Source: Flavobacteriales bacterium UBA1531
GTDB taxonomy: Bacteria > Bacteroidota > Bacteroidia > Flavobacteriales_D > Sanyastnellaceae
Assembly: GCA_002323795.1 (NCBI GenBank)
Contig: DCPZ01000057.1
Span: forward strand, 1-64,000
Reading direction: 5' to 3'
Length of the DNA: 64,000 bases
This document shows positions 1 through 9,311 of the stretch, one piece after another. The notes under the pieces were generated by a model. It was not told the DNA's origin and searched no databases. It saw only the letters and a list, made by a program, of their open reading frames with translations. Both the position numbers and the translations under genes were made by a program. The first letter of the stretch is position 1. Each line of letters starts with the position of its first letter.

Positions 1-1
1 G

Positions 2-625
2 GCGGGTCTGGCTGGAATGCTTGTGGGTGTTTTGCATGCTCCGCTGACAGCGATATTGCTGACTGCGGAGGTGAGTGGCGGTTATGCTTTATTCGTTCCG
101 GTAATGTTGACTTCTGCCATCAGTTTTCGGATTTCCAAGCGTTGGATGAAACACACGGTATACACTCGGGAACTCGCCGAGCGAGGTGAATTGCTCACCC
201 ATGACAAGGACCAAACCATTCTGACTCTCATGAATCTTATGGACCAAGTGGAAAGCGATCATGAAGTCGTCAATCCGCATTGGATGTTGGGCCAATTGAT
301 TCCCATCATTGAGCGAAGCAGTCACGATGTGTTTCCTGTGCTCGATAGGGATGGTCATCTGCTCGGACTGATAGAACTTCAGGAAATCCGTGAGGTGATG
401 TTTGACCGAGAATTGTATGACACCATGCAAGTGCATGAAATGATGAACATTCCCGTGGCTTCCATTGACGTGAGCATGCGCATGGACAAGGTCATGGCGA
501 TATTCGAAAGAACCGGTGCTTGGCGACTCCCGGTTTTGTCCGGAAATAAGTTTAAGGGATTCGTTTCACGCACGAATCTTCTTGCCAATTATCGCAACTG
601 GCTCAAGGCATCGAGCATTGAGTGA
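2..625 (+). CDS. ClC-type chloride channel/antiporter, C-terminal part with CBS pair (5' truncated)
   Basis: The frame is open from base 2, upstream of the first ATG at 17, so the gene enters from outside the window. The first residues (AGLAGMLVGVLHAPLTA) match the last conserved membrane helices of ClC chloride channels or H+/Cl- exchangers, including the HAPLTA turn. They are followed by a short hydrophobic stretch (to about residue 40) and a cytosolic tail with two CBS-like halves, roughly residues 95-140 and 145-200, which in this family bind adenine nucleotides and gate transport. Substrate and direction cannot be judged because the selectivity-filter part is missing. It converges on the esterase gene, with only 3 bp between the stop codons. 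Confidence 0.85.
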   Translation, partial: AGLAGMLVGVLHAPLTAILLTAEVSGGYALFVPVMLTSAISFRISKRWMKHTVYTRELAERGELLTHDKDQTILTLMNLMDQVESDHEVVNPHWMLGQLIPIIERSSHDVFPVLDRDGHLLGLIELQEIREVMFDRELYDTMQVHEMMNIPVASIDVSMRMDKVMAIFERTGAWRLPVLSGNKFKGFVSRTNLLANYRNWLKASSIE

Positions 626-628
626 GGC

Positions 629-1408
629 TTAACTTGCAAGAAATTCGAGGGTGACCTTTTTGAATTCATCTGGATGCGAGGCATGAAGCCAATGCCCTGC
701 ATCTTCAATGCAATGGGTGTCCAACTGCATGCAGGATTTGTCGAATGTTTCAAGCGCATTGTCGTCGACATAGTTGGACTGTCCGCCGTAGATAACCAAT
801 GTGGGAAGGGTATTTGTTTCGAGCGGAACTTCGCCTACAACTTCACCAAGTGCTTTCGCGAGGACATCTAAATTCGGGCGCCACACAAACCCACCTTCTT
901 TGCGGCGCCTTGCATTTTTCATCAGGAAAGCGACCACACCGGGATCGTTCAATTGTTGTTGCAGGTGGTTTTGAATGGCATTGCGATTGTGGGCATCTCG
1001 GAGCGGTGCAGATTGGACAGCATCAAAAATGGCTTGGTGATGCGGGGAGTAGCTGTGCGATGCGATATCAGCAACAATGAGTTTTTCGATGCGTTCAGGA
1101 AAGAGGTGGGCGAACATGAGTGCAGTCTTGCCCCCCATGCTATGTCCCAATACCGATGCCGTTCGCAGCTTATTTTCTTCAAAATAGTGCTGTAAATCGC
1201 AGGCCATTGCTTGATAAGTATGCTCATCATGATGCGGACTTCGTCCATGGTTCCGCTGATCAATGAGGTGAACGCAATGGGTCGCAGAATATGCCTTTCC
1301 TAATGTTTGCCAGTTGTCCGAAGTTCCTAACAATCCATGTAAGACGATCAGGTTTGGAGCATCTGGCTTGCCGAGAATGCGGCAATGCAGTGAAATGGCT
1401 GGGGTCAT
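629..1408 (-). CDS. Alpha/beta-hydrolase, YbfF-like esterase
   Basis: This 259-residue protein has the classic alpha/beta-hydrolase order: an HGLLG oxyanion-hole motif near residue 24, the nucleophile elbow GHSMGG with Ser90, and the catalytic histidine in AGHWLHA (His239). The motif [10 protein letters not shown] around residues 50-60 is typical of the YbfF/ABHD11-like esterases, which hydrolyse small acyl or thioester substrates in the cytoplasm. The physiological substrate is unknown. The start codon overlaps the stop of pdxJ in an ATGA arrangement, so the two are probably translated from one mRNA. There is no signal peptide. Confidence 0.88.
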   Translation of the reverse strand: MTPAISLHCRILGKPDAPNLIVLHGLLGTSDNWQTLGKAYSATHCVHLIDQRNHGRSPHHDEHTYQAMACDLQHYFEENKLRTASVLGHSMGGKTALMFAHLFPERIEKLIVADIASHSYSPHHQAIFDAVQSAPLRDAHNRNAIQNHLQQQLNDPGVVAFLMKNARRRKEGGFVWRPNLDVLAKALGEVVGEVPLETNTLPTLVIYGGQSNYVDDNALETFDKSCMQLDTHCIEDAGHWLHASHPDEFKKVTLEFLAS

Positions 1409-2139
1409 TTTTTATCAGAGGATGAGGAGTTGAGGCAATTAAGGTATGATTTCACGGTGGCCTCGAGACCATGGTACAAGGCATCCGAAATCAGGGCATG
1501 ACCAATGCTTACCTCGGCGAGATACGGGACGTTTTCTGCAAAATGTTTGAGATTCTTCTGATCCAAGTCGTGTCCGGCATTTACACCTAAGCCGCAACTG
1601 TGCGCGAATGATGCAGCTCGGGCAAAAGGAATGACGGAATCGGCATCGCCCAGGGCAAAGGCTTTGGCGTAAGGTTCCGTGTACAATTCGATGCGATCAG
1701 CTTCTATGCGCGCAGCAGCTTCAATTTGGTGCTGCTCGGTAGAGGTGAATAGGCTCACCCGAATTCCATCTCCTTTGCACGCATCAATGGCGTTTTTCAG
1801 AAGCTCCGTCTCCGCAATGACATTCCATCCCGCATTGGAAGTGAGAACATCAGGGCCATCAGGGACAAGCGTCACTTGATCAGGTTTGACTTCCAAAACG
1901 AGCCTTAAAAACGCCTCAGAGGGGTACCCTTCAATGTTAAATTCAGTGTGAATTTCGGGTTTTAAATCCCGCGCATCGGCGTATCGGATGTGTCTTTCGT
2001 CGGGGCGTGGGTGAATCGTAATCCCCTGTGCTCCAAAGGATTGAATTCTCTTTGTGGCCTCGATAACGTCTGGCGCATTGCCTCCGCGAGCGTTGCGCAG
2101 CGTAGCAATTTTATTGACGTTGACGCTGAGTCGTGTCAT
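1405..2139 (-). CDS. pdxJ: Pyridoxine 5'-phosphate synthase PdxJ
   Basis: PdxJ condenses 1-deoxyxylulose 5-phosphate with 3-amino-2-oxopropyl phosphate, the last step of the DXP-dependent vitamin B6 route. The protein begins [20 protein letters not shown], contains the phosphate and active-site motif HPRPDERHI near residue 45, and ends with the conserved GHDL...[13 protein letters not shown] region. From the ATG at 2139 it is 244 residues, matching the usual family length of about 240. The open frame continues 18 codons upstream, but those residues do not resemble the family and lie over a promoter-like box, so the internal ATG is preferred. It is co-transcribed with the downstream esterase through a 4-nt overlap. 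Confidence 0.96.
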   Translation of the reverse strand: MTRLSVNVNKIATLRNARGGNAPDVIEATKRIQSFGAQGITIHPRPDERHIRYADARDLKPEIHTEFNIEGYPSEAFLRLVLEVKPDQVTLVPDGPDVLTSNAGWNVIAETELLKNAIDACKGDGIRVSLFTSTEQHQIEAAARIEADRIELYTEPYAKAFALGDADSVIPFARAASFAHSCGLGVNAGHDLDQKNLKHFAENVPYLAEVSIGHALISDALYHGLEATVKSYLNCLNSSSSDKK

Positions 2140-2190
2140 ACGTACCTTTAGATTCCAACACCTCCGGTGCATTCCATCGGTGGATAGATG

Positions 2191-2198
2191 CAAAATTA
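2191..2198 (-). promoter_or_regulatory. Candidate -7 promoter box for pdxJ
   Basis: On the minus strand this is TAATTTTG, an exact match to the Bacteroidota -7 consensus TAnnTTTG, 51 nt upstream of the pdxJ ATG. No convincing TTTG/TTG -33 element is seen at the usual 17-23 nt spacing. Confidence 0.4.
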
Positions 2199-2202
2199 CA
2201 CC

Positions 2203-2853
2203 ATGTATGCAGAGCGCATAATGAATTTAAGCCTCCCATTTGTGCGGCCCGAAGACTCGGCTGAACAGGTGCTCGGATTGATGGATGAATACAAGGTTCG
2301 GCATCTTCCTTTGGTCAATGGAGAAGAGTTTCAGGGCCTCGTTTATGAAGAGGACTTGATGGAGATTGACAGTCAAACACCTATGGCTACCCTCCACGCG
2401 CGACCGGTGTCGATCTCTCCACAATGTCATTTGTATGACTTGGTTGCCCAATGGGTAAAGGCTGAAGTGGATGCGATGCCAGTTGTATTCAAGGGTAAAT
2501 ACTTGGGAAGCGTTGATGCGCCTTCCATCCTGCGTTTCCTGGCTGAGCAAACGCATTGGGCGGAAAAGGGTGCTGTAATCGTGCTGGAAGTTGCTGAGCG
2601 AGACTTGGCGATTTCTGAAATTGCTCGATTGGTCGAAAGCAACGGAACTAAAATCATTGCCTGTACAACTTCTCAAGCGAATGATTCGAGCAATGTTGCA
2701 GTGACGTTGAAGTTGCATTCGGAGGATGTGCAACCCGTGATTTCAACATTTCAGCGGCATGCATATACCATCCAAACATTTTTGCATGCCCCGGAAGCTG
2801 AGGAAGAAATGCGGGAACGTTACGACGCATTTATGCGTTTTTTAAAACAGTAA
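2203..2853 (+). CDS. CBS-domain protein with C-terminal ACT-like half
   Basis: This is a 216-residue cytosolic protein. Residues 1-115 form a CBS pair (motifs [16 protein letters not shown] and [14 protein letters not shown]), a fold that usually binds adenosine nucleotides. The C-terminal half (about 120-190) has the beta-alpha-beta pattern of an ACT-like regulatory domain. A protein of this type sits directly before nadK in many Bacteroidota, and here only 2 bp separate the two genes, which suggests a role linked to nucleotide or NAD(P) status (inference). The ATG at 2203 is chosen because MYAERIMN resembles family starts. An in-frame ATG at 2188 is also possible. No catalytic residues are visible. 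Confidence 0.8.
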   Translation: MYAERIMNLSLPFVRPEDSAEQVLGLMDEYKVRHLPLVNGEEFQGLVYEEDLMEIDSQTPMATLHARPVSISPQCHLYDLVAQWVKAEVDAMPVVFKGKYLGSVDAPSILRFLAEQTHWAEKGAVIVLEVAERDLAISEIARLVESNGTKIIACTTSQANDSSNVAVTLKLHSEDVQPVISTFQRHAYTIQTFLHAPEAEEEMRERYDAFMRFLKQ

Positions 2854-2855
2854 TT

Positions 2856-3734
2856 ATGAAAATTGCAGTTCACGGAAAATCGTTTTCACCGGATTTCGAC
2901 GATGCCATCAAGCAAATCCTAAAACGAATTCAAACGTTAGATGTTGCTCCACTGATTGAGTTTCACTTCAAGCGGTTTTTGGATGAGCGCATGTCTTTGA
3001 CGCGTGATTGGCACTCGTTTGATGAGCCGCATCAGGTGCAAGAGGTTGATTTGCTCATTGCCATCGGTGGCGATGGAACGGTTTTGGAAGCGGCTACGTT
3101 CGTTCGAGATACGGAGATTCCAGTGCTTGGTGTGAATACTGGTCGACTGGGTTTTTTAAGCAATGTTCGCATCGACGAGATTGATTTAGCGATGGATGCC
3201 GTGGCTGCGGGAAAAGTCTGGTATGAAAAGCGGCTGCTTCTGAAGGTAGAAGTTGACGGGATGGAATTTGGAGAGTTTCCCTACGCTTTGAATGAAGTTG
3301 CGATTATGAAACGAGACACATCAAGCATGGTCGCGGTTGAGGTTGAACGCGACGACACTTTTGTTAACAATTATTGGGCAGATGGGTTGATTGTTGCCAC
3401 TCCTACAGGCTCCACAGCTTACTCGTTAAGCGCTGGGGGTCCAATTGTAATGCCGGGATCAGAGGTTCTTTGCATCAATCCAGTTGCGCCACACAATTTG
3501 AATAACCGGCCTCTTGTTATTCCGGCTCAAGGAGAGTTGCAAATGACAGCCGATGGTCGTGAAAATCAGTTCTTACTGAGTTTGGATTCGCGCATGTTCA
3601 TTTTAGACGGGGGTCGAAAGGTGCGGGTGACTCCTGCCTCATTCCGTTTTGTCCTAATGAATCTGGAGCATCAGGAATTTTTCAGCACCATCCGAGCAAA
3701 AATGCATTGGGGCAAGGATCCGAGAGATCGCTGA
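2856..3734 (+). CDS. nadK: NAD kinase
   Basis: NadK phosphorylates NAD to NADP using ATP or polyphosphate. The GGDGT motif lies at residues 71-75, followed by the NTGRLGFL segment, the NEVAIMKRD motif and the TPTGSTAYSLSAGGP nucleotide-binding loop near residues 183-198. The length of 292 residues is normal. It follows the CBS-domain gene by 2 bp and begins the stretch that leads to the envelope genes uppS, bamA, skp and murI. The next gene has its own promoter-like sequence, so nadK may be the end of a short CBS-nadK unit. Confidence 0.96.
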   Translation: MKIAVHGKSFSPDFDDAIKQILKRIQTLDVAPLIEFHFKRFLDERMSLTRDWHSFDEPHQVQEVDLLIAIGGDGTVLEAATFVRDTEIPVLGVNTGRLGFLSNVRIDEIDLAMDAVAAGKVWYEKRLLLKVEVDGMEFGEFPYALNEVAIMKRDTSSMVAVEVERDDTFVNNYWADGLIVATPTGSTAYSLSAGGPIVMPGSEVLCINPVAPHNLNNRPLVIPAQGELQMTADGRENQFLLSLDSRMFILDGGRKVRVTPASFRFVLMNLEHQEFFSTIRAKMHWGKDPRDR

Positions 3735-3776
3735 TTATCGTGAATAAAATCGGTTGTTTGTTGGCCGTTTTTTGCA

Positions 3777-3805
3777 TTTGATTCAGGCAATTCAGCGTAT
3801 TTTCG
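3777..3805 (+). promoter_or_regulatory. Candidate promoter for the DUF6089-uppS-bamA unit
   Basis: A TTTG at 3777-3780 is followed after 17 nt by TATTTTCG at 3798-3805, one mismatch from TAnnTTTG. The box ends 33 nt before the ATG of the DUF6089 gene, in the 104-bp gap after nadK. Confidence 0.38.
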
Positions 3806-3838
3806 TGCGTTAAGACTCAAGAGAGTTTATCGACTCAG

Positions 3839-4732
3839 ATGCACGTGCTTTTAACCCTTAGACATATTTCCCGGTTGATTTTCCAGACGGTGTCGTTTTT
3901 GGCATGCCTTTTTTTGGCGAATGAACGACTGGATGCACAGCGTCAATTTGATCAGTCCAAAGAGGTTGGCTTTGCTTTTGGCACGTCATACTACATGGGT
4001 GATTTGAACGAAGGGAAGCATCTCAGTGGCCGTTTTACTCCTGGATTCGGGGGGTTTTATCGCCATAATTTTTCGCAGCGTATCTCGCTTAGGGTAAGCT
4101 ATTTGAAAGGACGCGTGGAAGCGTGGGACGCAGATAGTTCCGATCCGTGGCGCCAAAATCGAAATTTGCATTTTCGCAATGACATCAGCGAATTGAGCGC
4201 GTGGGTTGAAATCAACTACCTCGATCATCGATTGGGTGATCCTGGTGATCGGTTTACTGCTTTTCTATTCCTCGGTTTGGCGGCATTTAATCACATGCCC
4301 GAGGCATCCATCGATGGACAATGGATTCCTTTGCAGCCAATGGGAACGGAAGGGCAGGGGACTTCATGGGGAGATGCTTATGGCGTTGAGTCTTACGCGA
4401 CATCGGGAGTTTCGATTCCAATCGGCTTTGGATTCAAATCAAACATTGGCGCGTTTACAGCCATCACATTTGATTGGGGAGTTCGGAAAACATGGTCTGA
4501 CTACTTGGACGATGTGAGTGGTTTGTATGCTGATCGTTCGGTTCTGATGCAAGAACGCGGTGAGATGACGGTAGCGCTTGCCGACCCGAGTTTAGGCCAA
4601 GAAGTTTTAGCACTCAACCAAGGAGGGCTTCAGCGCGGCGACAGCTCAAGGGATGACTTTTATGGATTTATTTCGGCCTCAATTAGTTTTCGAATCAGCA
4701 AAAAACCCACCACCTGTTGGTCGGAAATCTAA
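3839..4732 (+). CDS. DUF6089-family outer-membrane beta-barrel protein
   Basis: This 297-residue protein starts with a hydrophobic signal peptide (about residues 10-33, likely cleaved after LDAQ). The rest is rich in alternating polar and aromatic residues, including the early motif FGTSYYMGDLN, typical of the eight-strand porin-like barrels called DUF6089 in Bacteroidota. The conserved position between nadK and uppS, and the 1-nt TAATG overlap with uppS, place it with the outer-membrane assembly genes bamA and skp. The specific function is not known from sequence. It ends in ISFRISK, without a clear C-terminal aromatic beta-signal. Confidence 0.8.
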   Translation: MHVLLTLRHISRLIFQTVSFLACLFLANERLDAQRQFDQSKEVGFAFGTSYYMGDLNEGKHLSGRFTPGFGGFYRHNFSQRISLRVSYLKGRVEAWDADSSDPWRQNRNLHFRNDISELSAWVEINYLDHRLGDPGDRFTAFLFLGLAAFNHMPEASIDGQWIPLQPMGTEGQGTSWGDAYGVESYATSGVSIPIGFGFKSNIGAFTAITFDWGVRKTWSDYLDDVSGLYADRSVLMQERGEMTVALADPSLGQEVLALNQGGLQRGDSSRDDFYGFISASISFRISKKPTTCWSEI

Positions 4733-5496
4733 TGAGAACAGAAATTCAACAGCTTTGTGAAGCGCAGGGACTAGACCCTGGTCGAATCCCTGACCACGTG
4801 GCGATCATCATGGATGGCAACGGACGTTGGGCACGGGAAAGAGGAGAGTCAAGGGTTTTTGGCCACATGCACGGTGTAGATGCTGTTCGTTTCTCAGTCG
4901 AAGCAGCTATGGAATTGGGCGTTCGCTACCTTACCCTTTATGCCTTCAGCACGGAAAACTGGAGCCGCCCAAAAGAGGAGGTTGAGGCATTGATGAATTT
5001 GCTTGTTGACACGCTTGTGCAGGAGATCAAAGAGCTTGGGGCAAAGGGTGTCAGACTTCGAACCATCGGAGACGTGGCTGCATTGCCAAAAAATTGCCAA
5101 GATCAGCTTCAGGAAGCAGAAAAAACAACCGAAAACAACGAAACTATCGACTTAATTTTGGCGCTGAGTTACAGTTCAAAATGGGAGATGGTCCAAGCCA
5201 TTAAGATGTTGATAGAGAGCGGTTACAAGGGAGACGAGGTTACAGAAGAGGTTGTCACTAAACATCTTTCTACCGAAGGAATTCCTGACCCTGAATTGAT
5301 GATTCGCACCAGCGGCGAGCATCGCATTTCGAATTTTTTACTCTGGCAGTTGGCATATGCGGAGTTCCATTTTACGTCCACCTTGTGGCCAGATTTTGGA
5401 AAAGAATCATTTTTCACGGCCATCCGTGATTTTCAAAACAGGGAGCGAAGGTTTGGGGGTTTGCTCGACACGAACCACAATGTAGCGGCACAATGA
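4732..5496 (+). CDS. uppS: Undecaprenyl diphosphate synthase
   Basis: UppS is the cis-prenyltransferase that makes the C55 lipid carrier precursor for peptidoglycan and O-antigen. The motif IIMDGNGRWA (catalytic Asp28), the TLYAFSTENWSRP segment, and the C-terminal IRTSGEHRISNFLLWQ motif with the downstream FxxxxxPDF region are all present in 254 residues. A TTG five codons earlier (4717) is in frame, but the ATG at 4732, which overlaps the previous stop codon, is favoured. The 3' end overlaps bamA in an ATGA junction, so translation of the two is probably coupled. Confidence 0.96.
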   Translation: MRTEIQQLCEAQGLDPGRIPDHVAIIMDGNGRWARERGESRVFGHMHGVDAVRFSVEAAMELGVRYLTLYAFSTENWSRPKEEVEALMNLLVDTLVQEIKELGAKGVRLRTIGDVAALPKNCQDQLQEAEKTTENNETIDLILALSYSSKWEMVQAIKMLIESGYKGDEVTEEVVTKHLSTEGIPDPELMIRTSGEHRISNFLLWQLAYAEFHFTSTLWPDFGKESFFTAIRDFQNRERRFGGLLDTNHNVAAQ

Positions 5497-8039
5497 GAAA
5501 TTGCGATACAAAAATGAAGGCACTTCGGTTAGTGGCTCTGATTGCAGGGAGCTTTTTCACTTCACTGAATGCTTCTGCTCAGAACGCTGTCACGGCTGAG
5601 ACGTCTCAGACCTATACGCTGGGAGGCCTGACCATCATGGGTGCAGAACACACCGATCAGCAGGCAATAAAGCTTTTTAGTGCGCTTCAGGTTGGACAGG
5701 AATTGACCATCCCGGGAGAGGAGATCACACGGGCGATTCGGAATCTCTGGGCTCAACAATTGTTCTCTGATATTTCGGTCGAACTGGCTGAGGTTCGCGA
5801 CGATAGGGCTTATCTGGTAATTCGTGTGGACGAGCTACCTCGATTGACTCGCTACACCTTCGAGGGCATTGGCCGCTCAGAACAAGAAACGCTCAAAGGC
5901 AAAATAGAGCTTCTCACGGGCCGTGTCGTCAATCAAAGTGTTGTGAAAACAGCCAAAAAACGGCTGGATGATTACTATTACGACAAAGGGTATTGGGACG
6001 TAAAGGTGGACATTTCACAGGCCAAGGACACTGCCTTTGAGAATGGTGCACGATTGAATATTGTCATAGATAAAGGAGACAAAGTAAAGGTCGGTGAGAT
6101 CCTTTTGACTGGCACAGAGCAGTTGGATGAAAGGAAAGTGCTTCGCGCCATGAAGGACCTGAAGAGTAAAAAGTGGTTCCGTGTGTTCAAGTCGAGTAAG
6201 TTCGTTGAGGCGAATGTAGAATCGGCTAAAGCGAGCATATCCGGTTTATACAATGCCAGTGGTTATCGGAATGCGCGTGTGCTTTCTGATTCAATTTACC
6301 GCCTCGAAAACGGCAATGTGGGCATTGCGTTCAACATCAACGAAGGCAATCAGTTCTACTTTGGAGACATCTCATTCTCGGGTAATTCCAAATACCGCAG
6401 CACGCAGCTGGACTCCATTTTGGGAATCCGCCGGGGTGATACTTACAGCCTTGAGCGTCTTGAAACGCGTGTTTTTATGGATCCAAAGGGATTGGATTTG
6501 AGTTCATTGTATCAGGATGACGGATACCTGACTTTTCAGGCCATGCCCATGGAAACGCGCATCGAAAATGATACCATCGATATTGAGGTGCGGATGATGG
6601 AGGGCAAGCAATTTCGCATCGGAAGAATCTTGGTCAAGGGCAACACAAAGACCAATGATCACGTCATTTATCGCGAAATACGAACGCGCCCAGGGGACCT
6701 GTTCTCACGAACAGACATCATTCGCACGCAGCGTGAATTGGCGCAATTGAATTATTTCAATCAAGAAGCATTCGGCATCAATCCGATTCAGCATCCCGAG
6801 GAAGGTACTGTTGATATTGAATATGCTGTCGAAGAAAAACCATCGGATCAAATCGAGCTCTCTGGAGGGTGGGGAGGCGGCCGCGTTGTTGGAACGTTGG
6901 GGGTGAGTTTCACGAATTTCAGCGCACGAAACATGTTCAAAAAAGGGGCATGGAAACCAATCCCTACAGGGGATGGTCAGCGCGTTTCCGTGAGAGCACA
7001 GTCGAATGGTCTGTTCTTTCAGAGCTACAATTTCAGTTTCATGGAGCCTTGGTTGGGAGGGAAAAAGCCCAATGCACTCAGCTTCAACGTTTGGCGTTCT
7101 GTCCAATCCAACGGTCAGCCGAAGCGCATAGATGGTGAATTCAATGAGTCGCGACAGTCTCTTCAGATCACGGGAATTCAGGTGGGTTTTGGACAGCGGT
7201 GGAAGAAGCCGGATGATTGGTTTACAATGAATGTGGCCTTGAGCTATCAGCATTTTCAATTGAATAATTACGGCGTATTTTTCAGTTTCTCGGACGGGAC
7301 AGCCAACAATCTGGCCGCGAACTTCACGTTGGCTCGAAACTCCGTATCTGATCCGATATTTCCAGTTTGGGGCTCGAATATCTCACTCTCGGTTAAGGCG
7401 ACTCCGCCCTACAGTGTGTTCAGGGGAGAAGATGAAGCGCATTACGAGAACCTTTCAGACCAGGATCGGTTCCGCTGGGTTGAATATCATAAATGGAAAG
7501 TGAAGGCTGAATGGTACACGCCGCTGACTCAATCGGCAGGCGAAAATCCACGGACCTTGGTCTTGCGCACACATGCCGGCATAGGACTCATTGGACAATA
7601 CAACCGAGCAGTGGGATTATCACCTTTTGAACGCTTCTACCTCGGAGGTGTCTTCCTCAGCGGGTACGTCTTGGATGGAAGGGAAATTGTAAACTTGAGG
7701 GGCTTCGATGACTTGTCGTTGACCATGCCGGACCAAAACACTGGAGCTCCAGTCATTGCAAAGTATGGTGCAGAGTTGCGCTACCCTCTTTCGACGAATC
7801 CAAGCGCTACAATTTATATGCTTGCTTTTGTGGATGCAGGAAAAACGTGGGCTGATGCTCGAGAGTTCAATCCGTTCGAAGTATATCGATCGGCTGGTGT
7901 GGGGATGAGAATCTTCCTCCCAATGTTTGGGCTTCTTGGGTTGGATTACGGCTGGCGTTTAGACGATATTCCAACGCAGCCAAATATGTCACGGGGCCAA
8001 TTCCACTTCAGTATTGGAATGAATACCGGAGAACTCTAA
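5493..8039 (+). CDS. bamA: Outer-membrane protein assembly factor BamA
   Basis: BamA is the Omp85 insertase of the outer membrane. A signal peptide (about residues 8-29) precedes POTRA-type repeats from about 40 to 440, each with the pattern of small beta strands and a glycine before the next domain (for example TFEGIGRSE, LTGTEQLDE and FSGNSKYRS). A C-terminal 16-strand barrel follows, containing the conserved NLRGFDD segment of the VRGF/Y loop. The last strand carries GQFHFSIG, but seven residues (MNTGEL tail) follow it. The 848-residue length is usual for the phylum. The start overlaps uppS; an in-frame ATG at 5514 is also possible. Confidence 0.95.
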   Translation: MRNCDTKMKALRLVALIAGSFFTSLNASAQNAVTAETSQTYTLGGLTIMGAEHTDQQAIKLFSALQVGQELTIPGEEITRAIRNLWAQQLFSDISVELAEVRDDRAYLVIRVDELPRLTRYTFEGIGRSEQETLKGKIELLTGRVVNQSVVKTAKKRLDDYYYDKGYWDVKVDISQAKDTAFENGARLNIVIDKGDKVKVGEILLTGTEQLDERKVLRAMKDLKSKKWFRVFKSSKFVEANVESAKASISGLYNASGYRNARVLSDSIYRLENGNVGIAFNINEGNQFYFGDISFSGNSKYRSTQLDSILGIRRGDTYSLERLETRVFMDPKGLDLSSLYQDDGYLTFQAMPMETRIENDTIDIEVRMMEGKQFRIGRILVKGNTKTNDHVIYREIRTRPGDLFSRTDIIRTQRELAQLNYFNQEAFGINPIQHPEEGTVDIEYAVEEKPSDQIELSGGWGGGRVVGTLGVSFTNFSARNMFKKGAWKPIPTGDGQRVSVRAQSNGLFFQSYNFSFMEPWLGGKKPNALSFNVWRSVQSNGQPKRIDGEFNESRQSLQITGIQVGFGQRWKKPDDWFTMNVALSYQHFQLNNYGVFFSFSDGTANNLAANFTLARNSVSDPIFPVWGSNISLSVKATPPYSVFRGEDEAHYENLSDQDRFRWVEYHKWKVKAEWYTPLTQSAGENPRTLVLRTHAGIGLIGQYNRAVGLSPFERFYLGGVFLSGYVLDGREIVNLRGFDDLSLTMPDQNTGAPVIAKYGAELRYPLSTNPSATIYMLAFVDAGKTWADAREFNPFEVYRSAGVGMRIFLPMFGLLGLDYGWRLDDIPTQPNMSRGQFHFSIGMNTGEL

Positions 8040-8051
8040 CGAACAATCGAA

Positions 8052-8741
8052 ATGAATCGGATGAAAAATACGCTGATCGCCACTTTGGCATTATTCGCTG
8101 GTTTCAATGCTGTAAATGCACAGAAATTCGCTTACATCGATACAGATTATGTTTTGCTGCATATTCAAGAATATGCGGATGCACAGGCTGAACTGAATCA
8201 AATGGCCATTGATTGGCAGGTTGAAATTGAAACGAAGATTCAATCCATTGAACGCCTTGAGTTGGCTTATAGGGCTGAGCGAGTCTTGTTGACCGCTGAA
8301 ATGCGTGCGAAGCGAGAAGAAGAGATCAGCGCAAAACGCCTCGAGGCTCGTGAGCTTCAGAAGTCCAAATTTGGCGTGGACGGGGAGTTGTTCCAAAAGC
8401 GTCAAGAACTTATCCAACCTGTTCAGGACATGGTTTTTGAAGAGCTTAAGGACATTGCAAGCGGGAGCGGTTACATGGTTGTGTTCGATAAAAGCAATCA
8501 GAGTAATATGCTTTACACGAATCCAAAGTATGATATATCGGACCGATTGATCAAGAAATTGGGCTATGTACCTGGAGAGACGCTCGAGTCGGATACCAAG
8601 GAGGGTGATGAGGGGAAATCCATACAGGATCGAGCAAAAGATGCCATGGATAAAGGAAAAAGCTCGGCGACAGATCGAATGCGTGGCGCTGCTAGTGGTA
8701 TGCGAGGTGGTAACACAATAAATAGCAAGAACAAAAATTAA
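8052..8741 (+). CDS. OmpH/Skp-family periplasmic chaperone with charged C-terminal tail
   Basis: This is a Skp/OmpH-type chaperone that binds unfolded outer-membrane proteins in the periplasm. It has a signal peptide (residues 1-23, ending VNAQ), the Skp start KFAYIDTDYVL, and a long coiled-coil arm (about residues 45-140) rich in Glu, Lys, Arg and Gln. It ends in an extension of roughly 50 residues rich in Lys, Asp, Gly and Ser that the second Skp here lacks. It is the first of two tandem skp genes directly after bamA, which fits joint use in barrel assembly. A second in-frame ATG is present at 8061. Confidence 0.9.
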   Translation: MNRMKNTLIATLALFAGFNAVNAQKFAYIDTDYVLLHIQEYADAQAELNQMAIDWQVEIETKIQSIERLELAYRAERVLLTAEMRAKREEEISAKRLEARELQKSKFGVDGELFQKRQELIQPVQDMVFEELKDIASGSGYMVVFDKSNQSNMLYTNPKYDISDRLIKKLGYVPGETLESDTKEGDEGKSIQDRAKDAMDKGKSSATDRMRGAASGMRGGNTINSKNKN

Positions 8742-8794
8742 AGGAAGAGTCGTAGAGCCGGCTTAACGTAACCAAGATTTAAATCAAAGACAAT

Positions 8795-9289
8795 ATGAAG
8801 CAAGTATTAATGGTCATTGGAATGGTGACAGCAATTTCATTCACGGGGTTAGCTCAGAAATTTGGACACATTGATTCACAAGAGATTTTGTTGAATATGC
8901 CAGAGCGAGCAGATGCACAAACAACGATTGAGGCGCGTGCAGCAGAGTACGAAGCGGAAATCGGTCGAATGCAGCAGGACCTTCAAACGAAGTTTGCGGA
9001 GTACCAAGCCAAAGGTGAGACATGGCCCGATGCGATCCGTCAGCAAAAAGAGCGCGAATTGCAGTCGTTGGACCAGGGAATGCAAGAATTCGGTTCCACA
9101 GTTCAGAACGAGTTGGCGCAGTTGGAGCAGCAACTTTTGATGCCAATGATTGAACGTGTGCAGGAGGCCATCAACGAGGTCGGATCGGAGAATGGATTCA
9201 CTTACATTTTCGACACAAGCTCGGGAGCCACAGTGTACACTGGCGGCGAAGATGTTGGAGGATTGGTTCGTGCAAAATTGAGCATGTAA
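8795..9289 (+). CDS. OmpH/Skp-family periplasmic chaperone (second copy)
   Basis: The second tandem Skp-like protein has 164 residues, with a signal peptide (1-20, ending LAQ), the KFGHIDSQEIL opening and a coiled coil spanning about residues 40-125. The length is close to that of classical Skp. It shares the opening pattern KF-x-x-ID with the upstream copy but lacks its charged tail, so the two are paralogues that have diverged. A pair of skp genes after bamA is common in Bacteroidota. The 53-bp gap between the two copies has no strong promoter or terminator. Confidence 0.92.
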   Translation: MKQVLMVIGMVTAISFTGLAQKFGHIDSQEILLNMPERADAQTTIEARAAEYEAEIGRMQQDLQTKFAEYQAKGETWPDAIRQQKERELQSLDQGMQEFGSTVQNELAQLEQQLLMPMIERVQEAINEVGSENGFTYIFDTSSGATVYTGGEDVGGLVRAKLSM

Positions 9290-9311
9290 ATCGTTCCGCG
9301 TGCCACAGGCC

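Noticed and set aside
6705..7259. Minus-strand open frame opposite bamA (184 codons)
   Set aside because: Shadow of the bamA coding frame without conserved motifs or upstream signals.
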